A stretch of DNA of 60,620 nucleotides from Kiritimatiellia bacterium (GTDB lineage: Bacteria > Verrucomicrobiota > Kiritimatiellia > RFP12 > UBA1067), in the NCBI GenBank assembly GCA_028686345.1, contig JAQUCE010000020.1:1-60620 (forward strand), written 5' to 3'. Positions 1 through 8,500 of the stretch are shown one piece after another. The stretch's first letter is position 1. Each line of letters opens with the position of its first letter. The notes below the pieces were generated by a model. It did no database searches, had not been told where the DNA came from, and saw only the letters and a list, made by a program, of their open reading frames with translations. The translations under genes were made by a program, and so were the position numbers.

Positions 1-138
1 TTCAGGTTTCAGGTTTCAGGTTTCAGGTTTCAGGTTTCAGGTTTCAGGTTTCAGGTTTCAGGTTTCAGGTTTCAGGTTTCAGGTTTCAGGTTTCAGGTTT
101 CAGGTTTCAGGTTTCAGGTTTCAGGTTTCAGGTTCCAG
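1..138. repeat. Heptamer tandem array TTTCAGG
   Basis: About 19 head-to-tail copies of the 7-bp unit TTTCAGG run from the window edge to about 132, with one degenerate copy to 138. The array is cut by the window start, so its full length is unknown. The same heptamer forms a second array at 5444-5505. Seven is not a multiple of three, so the array is unlikely to be coding; a short ORF on the minus strand here is an artefact. Confidence 0.95.
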
Positions 139-331
139 GGGGTAAAATTTGGTAGTCGCCAAGTCGCTGAGTCGCCAAGTCGATCTCTTTCGCCCTTCGA
201 CTCCGATCGCGACCCCGAGTTACAGGTAAACTTTGTCGCGAACTTTGTCGTAAGCTTTGGCGGAGAAAAGCGGCGAGGTAATTGACCCCTGACTCCTGGC
301 TCCTGACTCGCAAAAAAATAAAGGTGATAAA
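139..331. other. Low-complexity leader region before the isomerase gene
   Basis: This stretch holds short imperfect direct repeats: agtcgcc-type units around 151-185, tttgtcg-type units around 230-255 and ctcctgactc-type units around 284-310. Similar wording recurs at 12400-12800. No promoter stands out. A purine-rich aaaggtgataaa just before 332 could act as the ribosome binding site. Confidence 0.5.
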
Positions 332-1741
332 ATGATAAAGGTGGGAATTTTTTCAATTGGGCTTGACACTTATTGGGGGCAGTTTGACGGGCTGCTTGAT
401 AACCTCAATGGCTACCGTGCGGAGATTCGCGGTCGGATTGAGGGCATGGGTGTTGAGGTGGTTGACGGGGGCATGGTTGATTGTCCGGAGAAAGCAGGGG
501 GGGTGGCGGCGCTCTTCAAACGCGAGGACGTGGAGATGATTTTCCTGGTTATCTCAACCTACGCGCTCTCGTCGACTGTTCTGCCGGTGGTGCAGAGGGC
601 CAAGGTGCCGGTGGTGCTGCTTAACCTGCAGCCCGTGGCGCAACTTGATTACGCAAAGTTTAACGCGCTCGGTGACCGCGGTCTGATGACAGGTGTGTGG
701 CTGGAGCACTGCCAATCCTGCACTGTGCCGGAGTTGGCCTGCGTCTTTAACCGCGCGGGGATCGACTATCATGTGGTGACTGGTTATCTGCAGGAGGAGG
801 CTGCCTGGCAGGAGATTGCAGCGTGGGCGGATGCGGCCAAGGTGGCGGCGGGTATGCGCGAAAACCGGGTTGGGGTGCTCGGCCACTATTACTGCGGAAT
901 GCTGGATGTGTACAGCGATCTCTGTCAGCAATCCGCGGTCTTCGGTAACCACTTTCAACTGCTTGAGATGTGCGAGCTGGTTGAACTGCGCCAGGGGGTT
1001 ACGGACGCGGAGAGTGCCGCGAAGGTGGCGGAGTTCAACGAAAAATTCGATGTTTCGCCCGAGTGCGAGAGCGCTGAGCTGGAGCGCGCAGCCCGCACTT
1101 CGGTTGCGCTTGACAAGCTGGTGGCCAGGCACAGAATCGGCTCCATGGCATACTATTACGAAGGGGTGGGTGAGTACGAAGATATTGTCACCTCGATCAT
1201 TGCGGGTAACACTCTGCTGACCGGACGTCACATTGTGGTGGCGGGCGAGTGTGAGGTTAAGAACGCGCAGGCCATGAAGATTTTGGATCTCTTTGGCGCG
1301 GGCGGCTCCTTCGCCGAGTTCTACTTGAGTGATTTTATAGATGATGTGGTTTTTCTGGGCCATGACGGGCCCGCGCATTTTGAGATTGCCGAAGGACGTG
1401 TGGGGCTGGTGCCAGTGCCGGTTTACCACGGCAAGCCCGGCAAGGGGCTGTCAATTCAGATGACAGTCAGGCATGGGCCGGTCACCATTCTTTCGGTTGT
1501 GCAGCATTGCGATGGAACAGTGTCGCTGCAGGTGGCTGAAGGCAGCTCAGTCTCTGGTCCCACGCTGCAGACCGGCAACACCAACAGCCGCTATCAATTC
1601 AGCATCGGGGCCAAAGCCTTTATGAACGAGTGGTCGCGCGGCGGTCCGGCGCACCACTGCGCGATCGGTGTCGGCCATATTGCGGATAAGATCGAAAAGT
1701 TGGCTGCTCTGCTGAAGATTAAATGTGTGAAGATCTGTTAA
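332..1741 (+). CDS. L-arabinose/L-fucose isomerase family protein
   Basis: A 469-residue cytosolic protein without a signal peptide. The fold signature is that of the AraA/FucI sugar-isomerase superfamily, which interconverts aldoses and ketoses: an N-terminal Rossmann-like part starting MIKVGIFSIGLDTYWGQF, a central HYYCGMLDVY segment, and a C-terminal part near residues 357-390 with VPVYHGKPGKG and MTVRHGPVTIL. Length is close to that of AraA (about 500). The exact sugar cannot be read from the sequence; the GH106 and RhaM genes downstream make L-rhamnose, L-fucose or L-arabinose plausible. The ATG at 332 follows a weak purine-rich site. The gene stands alone and is followed at once by a perfect hairpin. 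Confidence 0.8.
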   Translation: MIKVGIFSIGLDTYWGQFDGLLDNLNGYRAEIRGRIEGMGVEVVDGGMVDCPEKAGGVAALFKREDVEMIFLVISTYALSSTVLPVVQRAKVPVVLLNLQPVAQLDYAKFNALGDRGLMTGVWLEHCQSCTVPELACVFNRAGIDYHVVTGYLQEEAAWQEIAAWADAAKVAAGMRENRVGVLGHYYCGMLDVYSDLCQQSAVFGNHFQLLEMCELVELRQGVTDAESAAKVAEFNEKFDVSPECESAELERAARTSVALDKLVARHRIGSMAYYYEGVGEYEDIVTSIIAGNTLLTGRHIVVAGECEVKNAQAMKILDLFGAGGSFAEFYLSDFIDDVVFLGHDGPAHFEIAEGRVGLVPVPVYHGKPGKGLSIQMTVRHGPVTILSVVQHCDGTVSLQVAEGSSVSGPTLQTGNTNSRYQFSIGAKAFMNEWSRGGPAHHCAIGVGHIADKIEKLAALLKIKCVKIC

Positions 1742-1763
1742 TAATTCGGCTGCGCCGAATTAT
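1741..1763 (+). terminator. Perfect hairpin at the end of the isomerase gene
   Basis: A 10-bp perfect stem (ATAATTCGGC / GCCGAATTAT) with a TGC loop begins on the last base of the stop codon. No U-tract follows, so it may be an mRNA-end stabiliser or a repeat palindrome rather than a full intrinsic terminator. Confidence 0.5.
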
Positions 1764-1818
1764 ACGATTCCGGTGCGCGGAATAGCAATCGCGGGAGCTG
1801 GTTTATGAGTTTATCCAG

Positions 1819-1848
1819 TGGACGATCTGACTGGGTGTGGTGTATAGT
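1819..1848 (+). promoter_or_regulatory. Candidate promoter of a small RNA
   Basis: TGGACG (1819-1824), 18 bp, then TATAGT (1843-1848). The -10 fits well and the -35 matches 4 of 6 positions. The expected start, about seven bases on, falls at the first base of the 11-bp inverted repeat at 1855. Confidence 0.45.
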
Positions 1849-1854
1849 GTTTTC

Positions 1855-1978
1855 GTTGGTCTTGGCAGTACTCCTTCGGAGGCACTGATGAGTGCGTTTA
1901 AACGCGCGCGATAATGGTTATGTGGTTTCATGCGGCTGTCGGCTATAGCTACGACCGTTCCAAGACCAACTTGTTTTT
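1855..1978 (+). ncRNA. Candidate structured small RNA with terminator
   Basis: An 11-bp perfect inverted repeat, GTTGGTCTTGG (1855-1865) and CCAAGACCAAC (1960-1970), closes a loop of 94 bases and is followed by TTGTTTTT. Inside are three smaller pairings: CTCC-TTC-GGAG (about 1871-1881), GCGTTTAAACGC (about 1893-1904) and GTCG...CGAC around GCTATAGC (about 1938-1955). A promoter-like sequence ends six bases upstream. The layout of start, closed multi-stem structure and U-tract is that of an independent small RNA of about 125 nt. It matches no RNA family I can name. No protein-coding ORF is credible here. Confidence 0.45.
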
Positions 1979-1980
1979 CC

Positions 1981-2302
1981 TTTGGTACGCGACTAAGTCC
2001 GCGGGATGAGCGCAGAGGCAGGAGAGGGGAGTGACGAGTGGCAATTGGCAATAGGTGAATCTGAACGTCCAACATCGAACATCGAACTTCCAACATTGAA
2101 TGAGCGGTCGCGCCTGCGGCGCGACCTCTTCACTCTAAAACTTCTCACTCCGCATCCGACACGGCACCAGCCCCGAAAAGAAGGGCCACAGATCTCTACC
2201 GTCCAGGCGTGGCAGTTTCGCTTGGGGCGAACCGCAAACATACCGTGGGTCACGGTACCTCCCATAAAAAATGGTAATTCAGATTCGACTTTGGCTGGTT
2301 TG
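1981..2302. other. Gene-free stretch with two palindromes
   Basis: Contains ccaacatcgaacatcgaac-type short repeats (about 2068-2098), a perfect 9-bp stem GGTCGCGCC-TGC-GGCGCGACC at 2106-2126, and a 7-bp stem TACCGTG-GGT-CACGGTA at 2241-2257. ORFs on both strands lack credible starts or protein character. No gene is supported. Confidence 0.6.
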
Positions 2303-2370
2303 GTCATAATGTGCAAAAAATTTGTCATAATGTGCATTCATTAAGTAGAGATTATATGTCATGCTAGGGT
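2303..2370 (+). promoter_or_regulatory. Tandem 13-bp operator repeats, AraC-type spacing
   Basis: GTCATAATGTGCA occurs twice, at 2303-2315 and 2324-2336, exactly 21 bp apart (two helix turns). A weak -10 candidate TAGGGT (2365-2370) lies 29 bp after the second copy, with no good -35, as expected for an activator-dependent promoter. A related pair with the same spacing and offset occurs at 5374-5407. The pair precedes the broken GH gene at 2443 and the sulfatase, which may share the transcript. Confidence 0.55.
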
Positions 2371-2442
2371 TACTTCACTACAAGTGGACTGGAAGGTTCG
2401 GGTGACAAATCTATGGCATAATCGTTTGATTGGAGATGCGTG

Positions 2443-3099
2443 ATGAAAAAAATTAAGATTATAAGTTTTGTTATTTTAGCTGTGCTTGGGATGACGGCAT
2501 GTGCTTCAGCGGATAAATTGTCCATAACCGAGGAGGGTTTTAAGGAGCCGCCACTGGCACTGAAAACTACCCCGCTCTGGCATATGAATGGAGAGATGAC
2601 GAAAGAGGAGATCACAGCTCAACTCAAAGCATCACGAGACCTCAGTGGTTTTGCAGGTGTGGCCGTACTACCTGTAAAACATACCAGGCCGGAGTACCTG
2701 ACCGAGGGTTACTTTTCACGATACGGGGATATTCTGGAAGCCAGCAAAGAGCTTGGCATGAGTGTTATCTTTTATGATGATGTCGGCTTTCCCTCCGGAA
2801 CCGCCGGTGGTCGGATGAAGAAACAGTTTCCGAATGACATCGCTGCCCGCAAAGAGGGCGGCTCCTATCACACCGGCAGATTGGGAATGCGTTTTGAAGG
2901 TGCAGATCTTCAGAAAATCGAGGAGCATGGCTGGATCTTCGCCACCAACGGCAAGGCTTTCGTCGGGGTAAAGTTTCTGGATGGCGACTATCAGTGGGAT
3001 GATAAACAGGAAGAGGCCTTCCCTGTAAGTCCCACCGGTCCGGGCGATACGCATCTCGGTTACAGTCGGTCCCGTGAAGCGGGTTCTGGACTTCTCTGA
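2443..3099 (+). pseudogene. Truncated GH106-like glycoside hydrolase (N-terminal remnant)
   Basis: The ATG at 2443 follows a ggagatg site and opens an exported N-terminus (MKKIKIISFVILAVLG, then TACASA, possibly a lipoprotein box). Residues about 35-140 match the start of the exported hydrolase at 5527: a TPLWHMNGEMTKEEI segment parallel to its GPLFWLHGDETREQL, then FYDDVGFPSGTAGG parallel to its IFDDWWWPSQMMGG. Such enzymes run to about 1000 residues. This one stops at 218, and its last 40 residues no longer look like the family, so it is a remnant broken by deletion or frameshift. It sits directly before the sulfatase, and its operator-like repeats survive upstream. Confidence 0.7.
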
Positions 3100-3189
3100 G
3101 CAGGAGCAATGATATGATAATGAGAGCTGAAAGAGGGGAGGCATCAGGAAAGTGAAATTATGCAACTTAAAAAAAGAGAGGTTAGAAAA

Positions 3190-4812
3190 ATGAGAAAGAT
3201 TGTGATCAGAACTGTGGCTTTGATGTTGGCTTTGTCGGCAGGGATCGCTTTTGCAGCTGAGAAACCGAATATTGTACTGATTCTTGTCGATGATGTCGGC
3301 TATTGCGATGTCGGCGCTTTTGCCTCGCGGCTACGCAATGTTCCGGTGGATAAGCTCTATTATGAAACCCCGCGCATGGATGAACTTGCTAAGCAGGGGA
3401 CAATGTTTACTCAGTTCTACGCTTGCAGTGTATGCGCGCCTACCCGTGCCAGTCTAATGAGCGGCAAGATGAATAATAGGATGGGTATGTGGGATGCCTA
3501 CGCTGGGGTAAGAACGACCTTTGAAAATACAAACAAACCGATGCCTGATGGTTGCCATATTCTCGACAACAGGCCTTGGGATGAATACTCGAACAACGGG
3601 AAGAAGAGTGAGCGCGGCGTCACTATTCCTCTCGCCGCAACGTGCCTGCACGATGCAAAAACGATCCCGCAGGGCCTTATTGGCTACCACTCCGCCTTTA
3701 TCGGCAAGTGGCATATGGGCAGTCATAATCACATCGGATTCCGCCCCGAGGATCAGGGATTTGAAGAAACACTTGCCTACTTCGACGGCGGAGGTTCCGG
3801 ATACTACCGCCCCTTTCAGGCGTACGCTGCTCGGACTAAGAAATGGGACAAACCAGGAGCGCAACTGGATCCGCAACAAGATTATCTAAGCGACGATGTG
3901 GCTCAGCGTGTAAACGTGTTTCTTGAGGAGCGTGCAAAGAAGCATTCCGACAAACCGTTCTTCCTCTATCTGGCTCATCCCGCGGCCCATGGCCCGATAG
4001 AATCTCGTGCAGATGATTTGGCTTATTTCAAAGAGAAGGCGAAAACCCCCGGGTTGATCGGGCATAAGAATCCGGAGTATGCCGGCCTGATCAAGGGCAT
4101 GGACCGTAGCATAGGGGCTGTTCTCGATAAGCTCGATGAGCTGGAGCTCTCTGGCAATACCGCTGTAATATTGATCTCCGACAATGGTGGGCACCCGGGA
4201 TACACCCGCAATACGCCACTGCGTGGTGGAAAGTCGATGCTCTACGAAGGGGGCGTCCGGGTGCCGATGATTGTTCGCTGGCCTGGGAAAACAAAGCTCG
4301 GCACAGTATGCAATGTAACATCGGATGTTGCTGACATCTATCCAACGATCATGGAAATCGCCGACGTGGATTACAGCGACTTCAAGGCTGATCAGACCAC
4401 CGACGGCAAATCACTGATGCCTCTTTTCAGCGACCTTGAGAACAGCAAGGGTGACTATGGCCGCGAGGAGTTCTATCAGTTTTACGGGAAGCTGGGCTAC
4501 CAGGGCTTTCACAATTTTGCGACTTGGGCTAGCCTGCGCAAAGGCGACTACAAGCTGCATTACGATTATCAGGGCAAGGTGGAACTCTACAACATCGCTG
4601 AGGATATGTTTGAGAAAGAAGATCTGGTCAAAGGAAACCCGAAGCTGGCTCACGACATGCTCGTCCAGTTGACGGATTGGCTGAAGGCCAACTGCAATAA
4701 AGCCTATCTACCCACGCCCAATCCGGACTTTAATCCCAATGGAAAATTGCCGTATGGTCCTTATGTGCCGCTGGAACAGTTAAAGGCGTCATTACAGACC
4801 CAATACAAATAA
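3190..4812 (+). CDS. Exported sulfatase, Cys-type formylglycine family
   Basis: A full-length (540 aa) S1-family sulfatase that hydrolyses sulfate esters, probably on a polysaccharide. The ATG at 3190 is preferred over 3160 because it starts a clean signal peptide (MRKIVIRTVALMLALSAG...FA) behind a GAGAGG site. Metal-binding NIVLILVDDVGY follows the signal, then the nucleophile motif CAPTR with Cys at residue 82, which must be oxidised to formylglycine by a maturase not seen in this window. Further landmarks are GKWHMG and ISDNGGH. It lies between two GH remnants and is the only intact gene there; with the GH106 genes it points to a sulfated rhamnose-containing glycan. Substrate and regioselectivity cannot be read from the sequence. 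Confidence 0.9.
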   Translation: MRKIVIRTVALMLALSAGIAFAAEKPNIVLILVDDVGYCDVGAFASRLRNVPVDKLYYETPRMDELAKQGTMFTQFYACSVCAPTRASLMSGKMNNRMGMWDAYAGVRTTFENTNKPMPDGCHILDNRPWDEYSNNGKKSERGVTIPLAATCLHDAKTIPQGLIGYHSAFIGKWHMGSHNHIGFRPEDQGFEETLAYFDGGGSGYYRPFQAYAARTKKWDKPGAQLDPQQDYLSDDVAQRVNVFLEERAKKHSDKPFFLYLAHPAAHGPIESRADDLAYFKEKAKTPGLIGHKNPEYAGLIKGMDRSIGAVLDKLDELELSGNTAVILISDNGGHPGYTRNTPLRGGKSMLYEGGVRVPMIVRWPGKTKLGTVCNVTSDVADIYPTIMEIADVDYSDFKADQTTDGKSLMPLFSDLENSKGDYGREEFYQFYGKLGYQGFHNFATWASLRKGDYKLHYDYQGKVELYNIAEDMFEKEDLVKGNPKLAHDMLVQLTDWLKANCNKAYLPTPNPDFNPNGKLPYGPYVPLEQLKASLQTQYK

Positions 4813-4854
4813 TGAATAGGAACAAGCATTGAAGTTAACGGAGAATAATAAATT

Positions 4855-5176
4855 ATGAGTAGATTAACACAATGTGGGCGTGGAGCTGCTTATGTTCAAT
4901 GGCCCCGGCTGGAGCCAGTCTGGCGGCCCGTGGAACAAGCCTGAGCAGTCTATGCGGCGGGTCACCTGGAATGAGTTTTCCTCCAAAGGAGGCGTGTTTT
5001 CACAGAAGGTACGAACCGATGGTATCGGCGCAAGTCAGGACATCGCCGTGCTGGCAGTCCCGCATCTGGATGCGGTGTCGATCGAAGGTTCAATCGTTTC
5101 CTCAGACCCGAATGCTGCGTCTCTGTCGCTTGATAAATCCTCATGGATCTGGTATCAAATGCTAAGTGCAAGGTAG
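4855..5176 (+). pseudogene. GH106-type hydrolase fragment, broken at both ends
   Basis: An ATG at 4855 with a ggag site opens MSRLTQCG and then loses frame. From 4874 another frame gives GVELLMFNGPGWSQSGGPWN and, later, QDIAVLAVPHLDAV. Both pieces match the N-terminal catalytic part of GH106-type enzymes; compare GTGPGWSGSGGSW and QDVAVLAFPTPEE in the gene at 15877. The match stops near SWIWY at about 5155, and a 44-bp repeat found again at 56.9 kb begins 16 bp after the stop. The piece is a deletion remnant with no likely function. Confidence 0.7.
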
Positions 5177-5191
5177 TGTTGACCTCCGAGC

Positions 5192-5235
5192 CAGATCACT
5201 GGACATAGGGAGTCAAAATGGTTGCACTTTAATTT
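5192..5235 (+). repeat. 44-bp repeat, inverted copy at 56895-56938
   Basis: These 44 bases (from cagatcactggacata to gcactttaattt) recur in reverse orientation at 56895-56938 with a single mismatch. Here the repeat borders the broken GH fragment; there it lies beside the exonuclease gene. The core GTCAAAATGGTTGCA resembles end sequences of some insertion elements, but no transposase is present, so it may be a relic end. Confidence 0.7.
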
Positions 5236-5236
5236 T

Positions 5237-5310
5237 GAAACCACAAAGAACCTAGCGCAGCATAGCCGCAAACAATTTTTTTATCTCTCACAGAGACAGC
5301 ACAGAGTAGA
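5237..5310 (+). repeat. Dispersed repeat gaaaccacaa...cacagag
   Basis: The segment gaaaccacaaagaacctagc through the tatctctcacagag stretch recurs at 59112-59245 with a hairpin and other bases inserted in the latter copy. It is non-coding and of unknown role. Confidence 0.6.
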
Positions 5311-5373
5311 GTTCTCAGATTTTCTTACCCGCGAATCTCCGCGAATGGATAAAAAACACGAAAAAGTATAGAA

Positions 5374-5441
5374 GCCATTTTGTGCAAATAATATGTCATT
5401 TTGTCCATTTGAAAATTATGCGGGGCAGGATACTATATAAT
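5374..5441 (+). promoter_or_regulatory. Activator-type promoter of the 5527 hydrolase gene
   Basis: GCCATTTTGTGCA (5374-5386) and GTCATTTTGTCCA (5395-5407) are direct repeats 21 bp apart, the same spacing as at 2303-2336 and the same consensus GYCATWWTGTSCA. TATAAT lies at 5436-5441, 29 bp after the second repeat, and no good -35 is present. This is the layout of an AraC-family class II promoter. The expected start, about 5448, falls inside the heptamer array, which would then be the mRNA leader. Confidence 0.55.
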
Positions 5442-5443
5442 TG

Positions 5444-5505
5444 TTTCAGGTTTCAGGTTTCAGGTTTCAGGTTTCAGGTTTCAGGTTTCAGGTTTCAGGT
5501 TTCAG
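5444..5505 (+). repeat. Heptamer array TTTCAGG in the leader of the hydrolase gene
   Basis: Nearly nine copies of the same 7-bp unit as at 1-138. The array lies between the TATAAT at 5436 and the ribosome binding site aaggga at about 5509-5514, so it would form most of the 5' untranslated region. Copy-number change there could alter expression; that is inference. Confidence 0.9.
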
Positions 5506-5526
5506 TGTAAGGGAGCAAGTAAAAAC

Positions 5527-8500
5527 ATGAAAAAGTTATATTTAATCGGTTTGGCCGCAGTTTTCGCGGGGGGGATGGTAATAGCACGTGAGCCCACCAT
5601 GCGTGAGGTGGAGCGGCAGTTCCGTGAGCTGCCCATGGAGGCGCGCCGCCTGACAGGGCCTCTGTTCTGGCTGCACGGGGATGAAACCAGGGAGCAGTTG
5701 GAGCAGGAGCTGCGCAACGTGGTGGAGGGCGGCAACGGTATCTTTACCGCTGAGTCGCGTCCTCATCAGGATTGGCTGGGAGAGGGGTGGTACCGCGACC
5801 TGGAGATCTGTCTGCAGTTCGCCCGCTCCAATAATCTGGCGATGATTATCTTTGATGACTGGTGGTGGCCGAGCCAGATGATGGGCGGACGTGTGCCGCC
5901 GCAGTACGGCAGCAAAAGGCTGGAGGCCACAGCCGCCGCCTTTGAGGGGCCGCAGACGCTGCGCGCAGCGGGCTACGATGATCCCAACCTGATTGCAGTT
6001 GTGGCGGGACGCGTTGTCGAGGGCGGCGCGGTTGACGGCGCGACGCTGGTGAATCTGACCGCCTCAATCAAAGAGGGCGCATTGGCGTGGGAGATGCCGG
6101 CCGGCCAGTGGCAGGTCATGAAGTTCACCTGGCAATACAACGGAGCCAAAGGAGACCAGCGGCGATACATCTCGGTCGATGGCGCCAGCCCTGACGCTGT
6201 TGACTGGTTCATCGAAAACGTCTACCAGACGCATTATGAACGCTTTAAAGCAGACTTTGGTAAGACCATTGTCGGCTTCTTCTACGATGAGCCGGAGACC
6301 CAGGGTGACTGGGGCAGCGATCTGCCTGTGCTGATCGCTGAACGCGGGCTGGATCTGGCGAAACTCCTGGTCGGCTACAAATTCAAACTCGCCGGCGAAG
6401 AGCAGAGCGCCGCTTTTCAGACATACCTGGATGCCTTCGCCGACTCCTGGGGGCGCACAATGTACGGCGGCCTCTCAAAGTGGTGCAAGGCCCGCAATGT
6501 CTACTCCATGGGCCACTTTATGGAGCATGGCAACTGTATCTTCAGCCGCGGGATGTCCGGCGGTAACATGATGCAGCTGCAGGCTCACAGCGACATGGGC
6601 GGCATTGATCTGGTTTGCAATCAGCTCTATCCTGGGCAGCGCCCGATGGGCATGTATCAGATGCCGAAGATCGCCAGCTCCATCTCGCATACATTCAACA
6701 AGGCTGGTGACATCGCGATGTGCGAAATTTACGGCGGCTATAATCAGAGCCTGACCTACCCGCAGATGAAGTGGCTGGCCGACTGGCACCATGTGCGCGG
6801 GGTCAATATGCTGATCACCCACTCGTTCAATCCGCGCGCTCCCTATGACAATGACTACCCTCCCTATTTCAACAACGGCGGATTTGAGCCGCGCTGGCCG
6901 CTCTACCGGGTGTGGGCGGATTACACCAGCCGTCTTAGCCTGCTGCTGACCGGTGGCAGGCACGTCTGTCCGGTGGCTTTACTGCACATCGGCCAGAGCG
7001 TTCATACAGGGCGCTCGATCCGTCCCGAAGAGTTGACCAGCACAATGCAGGACGCGCTCTACGACTGCGACTGGCTCAACTACGAGAGCTTTGAGCAAGA
7101 TGCGACGCTCGCTGGAGCAGCGATCAAGCTGCACAAAGAGGAGTATCAGATTCTGATTGTTCCGCCCGTGGAGGTCATCCCCTACCCGTCGCTGCAAAGA
7201 GCCAAGGAGTTTTTTGACAACGGCGGCGTGGTCGTGGGATATGGTTTCCTGCCAACAAAATCAGCCACACTTGGCAAGAGCTCCGCTGAGATTGACGCGC
7301 TGCGGGCTGCGATCTGGGGTGCTGACCCCGCTGTCGGCACAGAGGCCTGCAACAAGAGTGCGCAGGGCGGACGCGCCTATTTCCTGCCGGAGAAGCCGAG
7401 TGTGGCTGAGATTACCGCGGCCTTTAGGCAGGATGCCGGGATCGTGCCTACCCTGCAGGTGGTCGAAGGCGAGACCGGCAACTGGCTGCATGTGCTGCAC
7501 CGTGTTAAGTCCGGCTGCGATCTCTTCCTGGTCTGCAATCAGAATCACGAGGGTGCGGCCCGCCCCTTTAAACTCAGGGTCACCGCTGCCGGTGAGCCGG
7601 AGTGCTGGGATGCCATGCGCAACACTGTGACCGCCCTGCCATACAAACGGCTCGCGGCCAATCAGGTTGAGGTGACCCTTACGCTGGAGCCCTCGGAGAG
7701 CGTGGTACTGCTCTTTCAGCGAGAAAAGCGCGCCCTGCCGCTGCGGCTGGAGCCGGGTGCTAAGCCCATGCGGGCGCCAATCAACATTGTCCGCGCACCC
7801 ACACCGCCGGAGCTGGTGATCCCTAGCGCGCCGAGCGCGACACTTGACTCTGCGCCTGACAAGCTGGAGCAGGCGCTCAGCGGCTGCGACTGGATCTGGG
7901 GCCAGGATGGCAACGCCGCGCACTCCGCGCCGCCCGGCCCGCGGTATTTCCGCGGTAGCTGCACGGTGGACGCTGTCCGCAAAATCAAGCAGGCGCGGTT
8001 TATCGGCACCTGCGACAATATGTTCACCCTCTTTGTCAACGGCCAGCAGGCAGGCATGAGCAGTGAGGCGATTGAAGGGTGGCGCAAGCCCGCCACGATC
8101 GACGTGACCGGCCAGCTTGTTGGCGGCGCGAACACCCTGGCAGTCGCCGCTGTGAACCTGACGGATAAGCCGAGCCCGGCAGGGCTGATCGGCCAGTTGG
8201 AGGTCACCTTTGAGCAGGGCGAGCCGCAGCGCTTCAACCTTGATGCAACCTGGAAAAGCTCGGATCAGCGGCAGGACAATTGGAATCAGCCGCAGTTCAA
8301 CGATGCGGATTGGCCTGCTGCTAAAAGCCTTGGCAAATACGGCTGCGCGCCGTGGGGTCAGTTTGCCAGCCTGAAGAAGCCCAAGGTGAATGTAAGCCCG
8401 GTTACCAGCGATCCATTTGTGGGCCATTGCGAGCTGCCCGCCGAAATGAACCTGGCGCAGGTGCGGGTCTTGCTTGAGATGGACGAAATTGAACCTGAGG

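Noticed and set aside
1..138. CRISPR or telomere-like array
   Set aside because: A pure 7-bp tandem repeat without spacers; at 5444 the same unit is internal to a chromosome segment beside a gene.
554..1429. 291-codon ORF on the minus strand
   Set aside because: Shadow of the isomerase gene; His/Arg-rich with no motif.
5192..5235. Complete insertion sequence between the 44-bp repeats
   Set aside because: The 51.7 kb between the inverted copies consists of ordinary chromosomal genes and has no transposase, so it is not one IS or a simple composite transposon.
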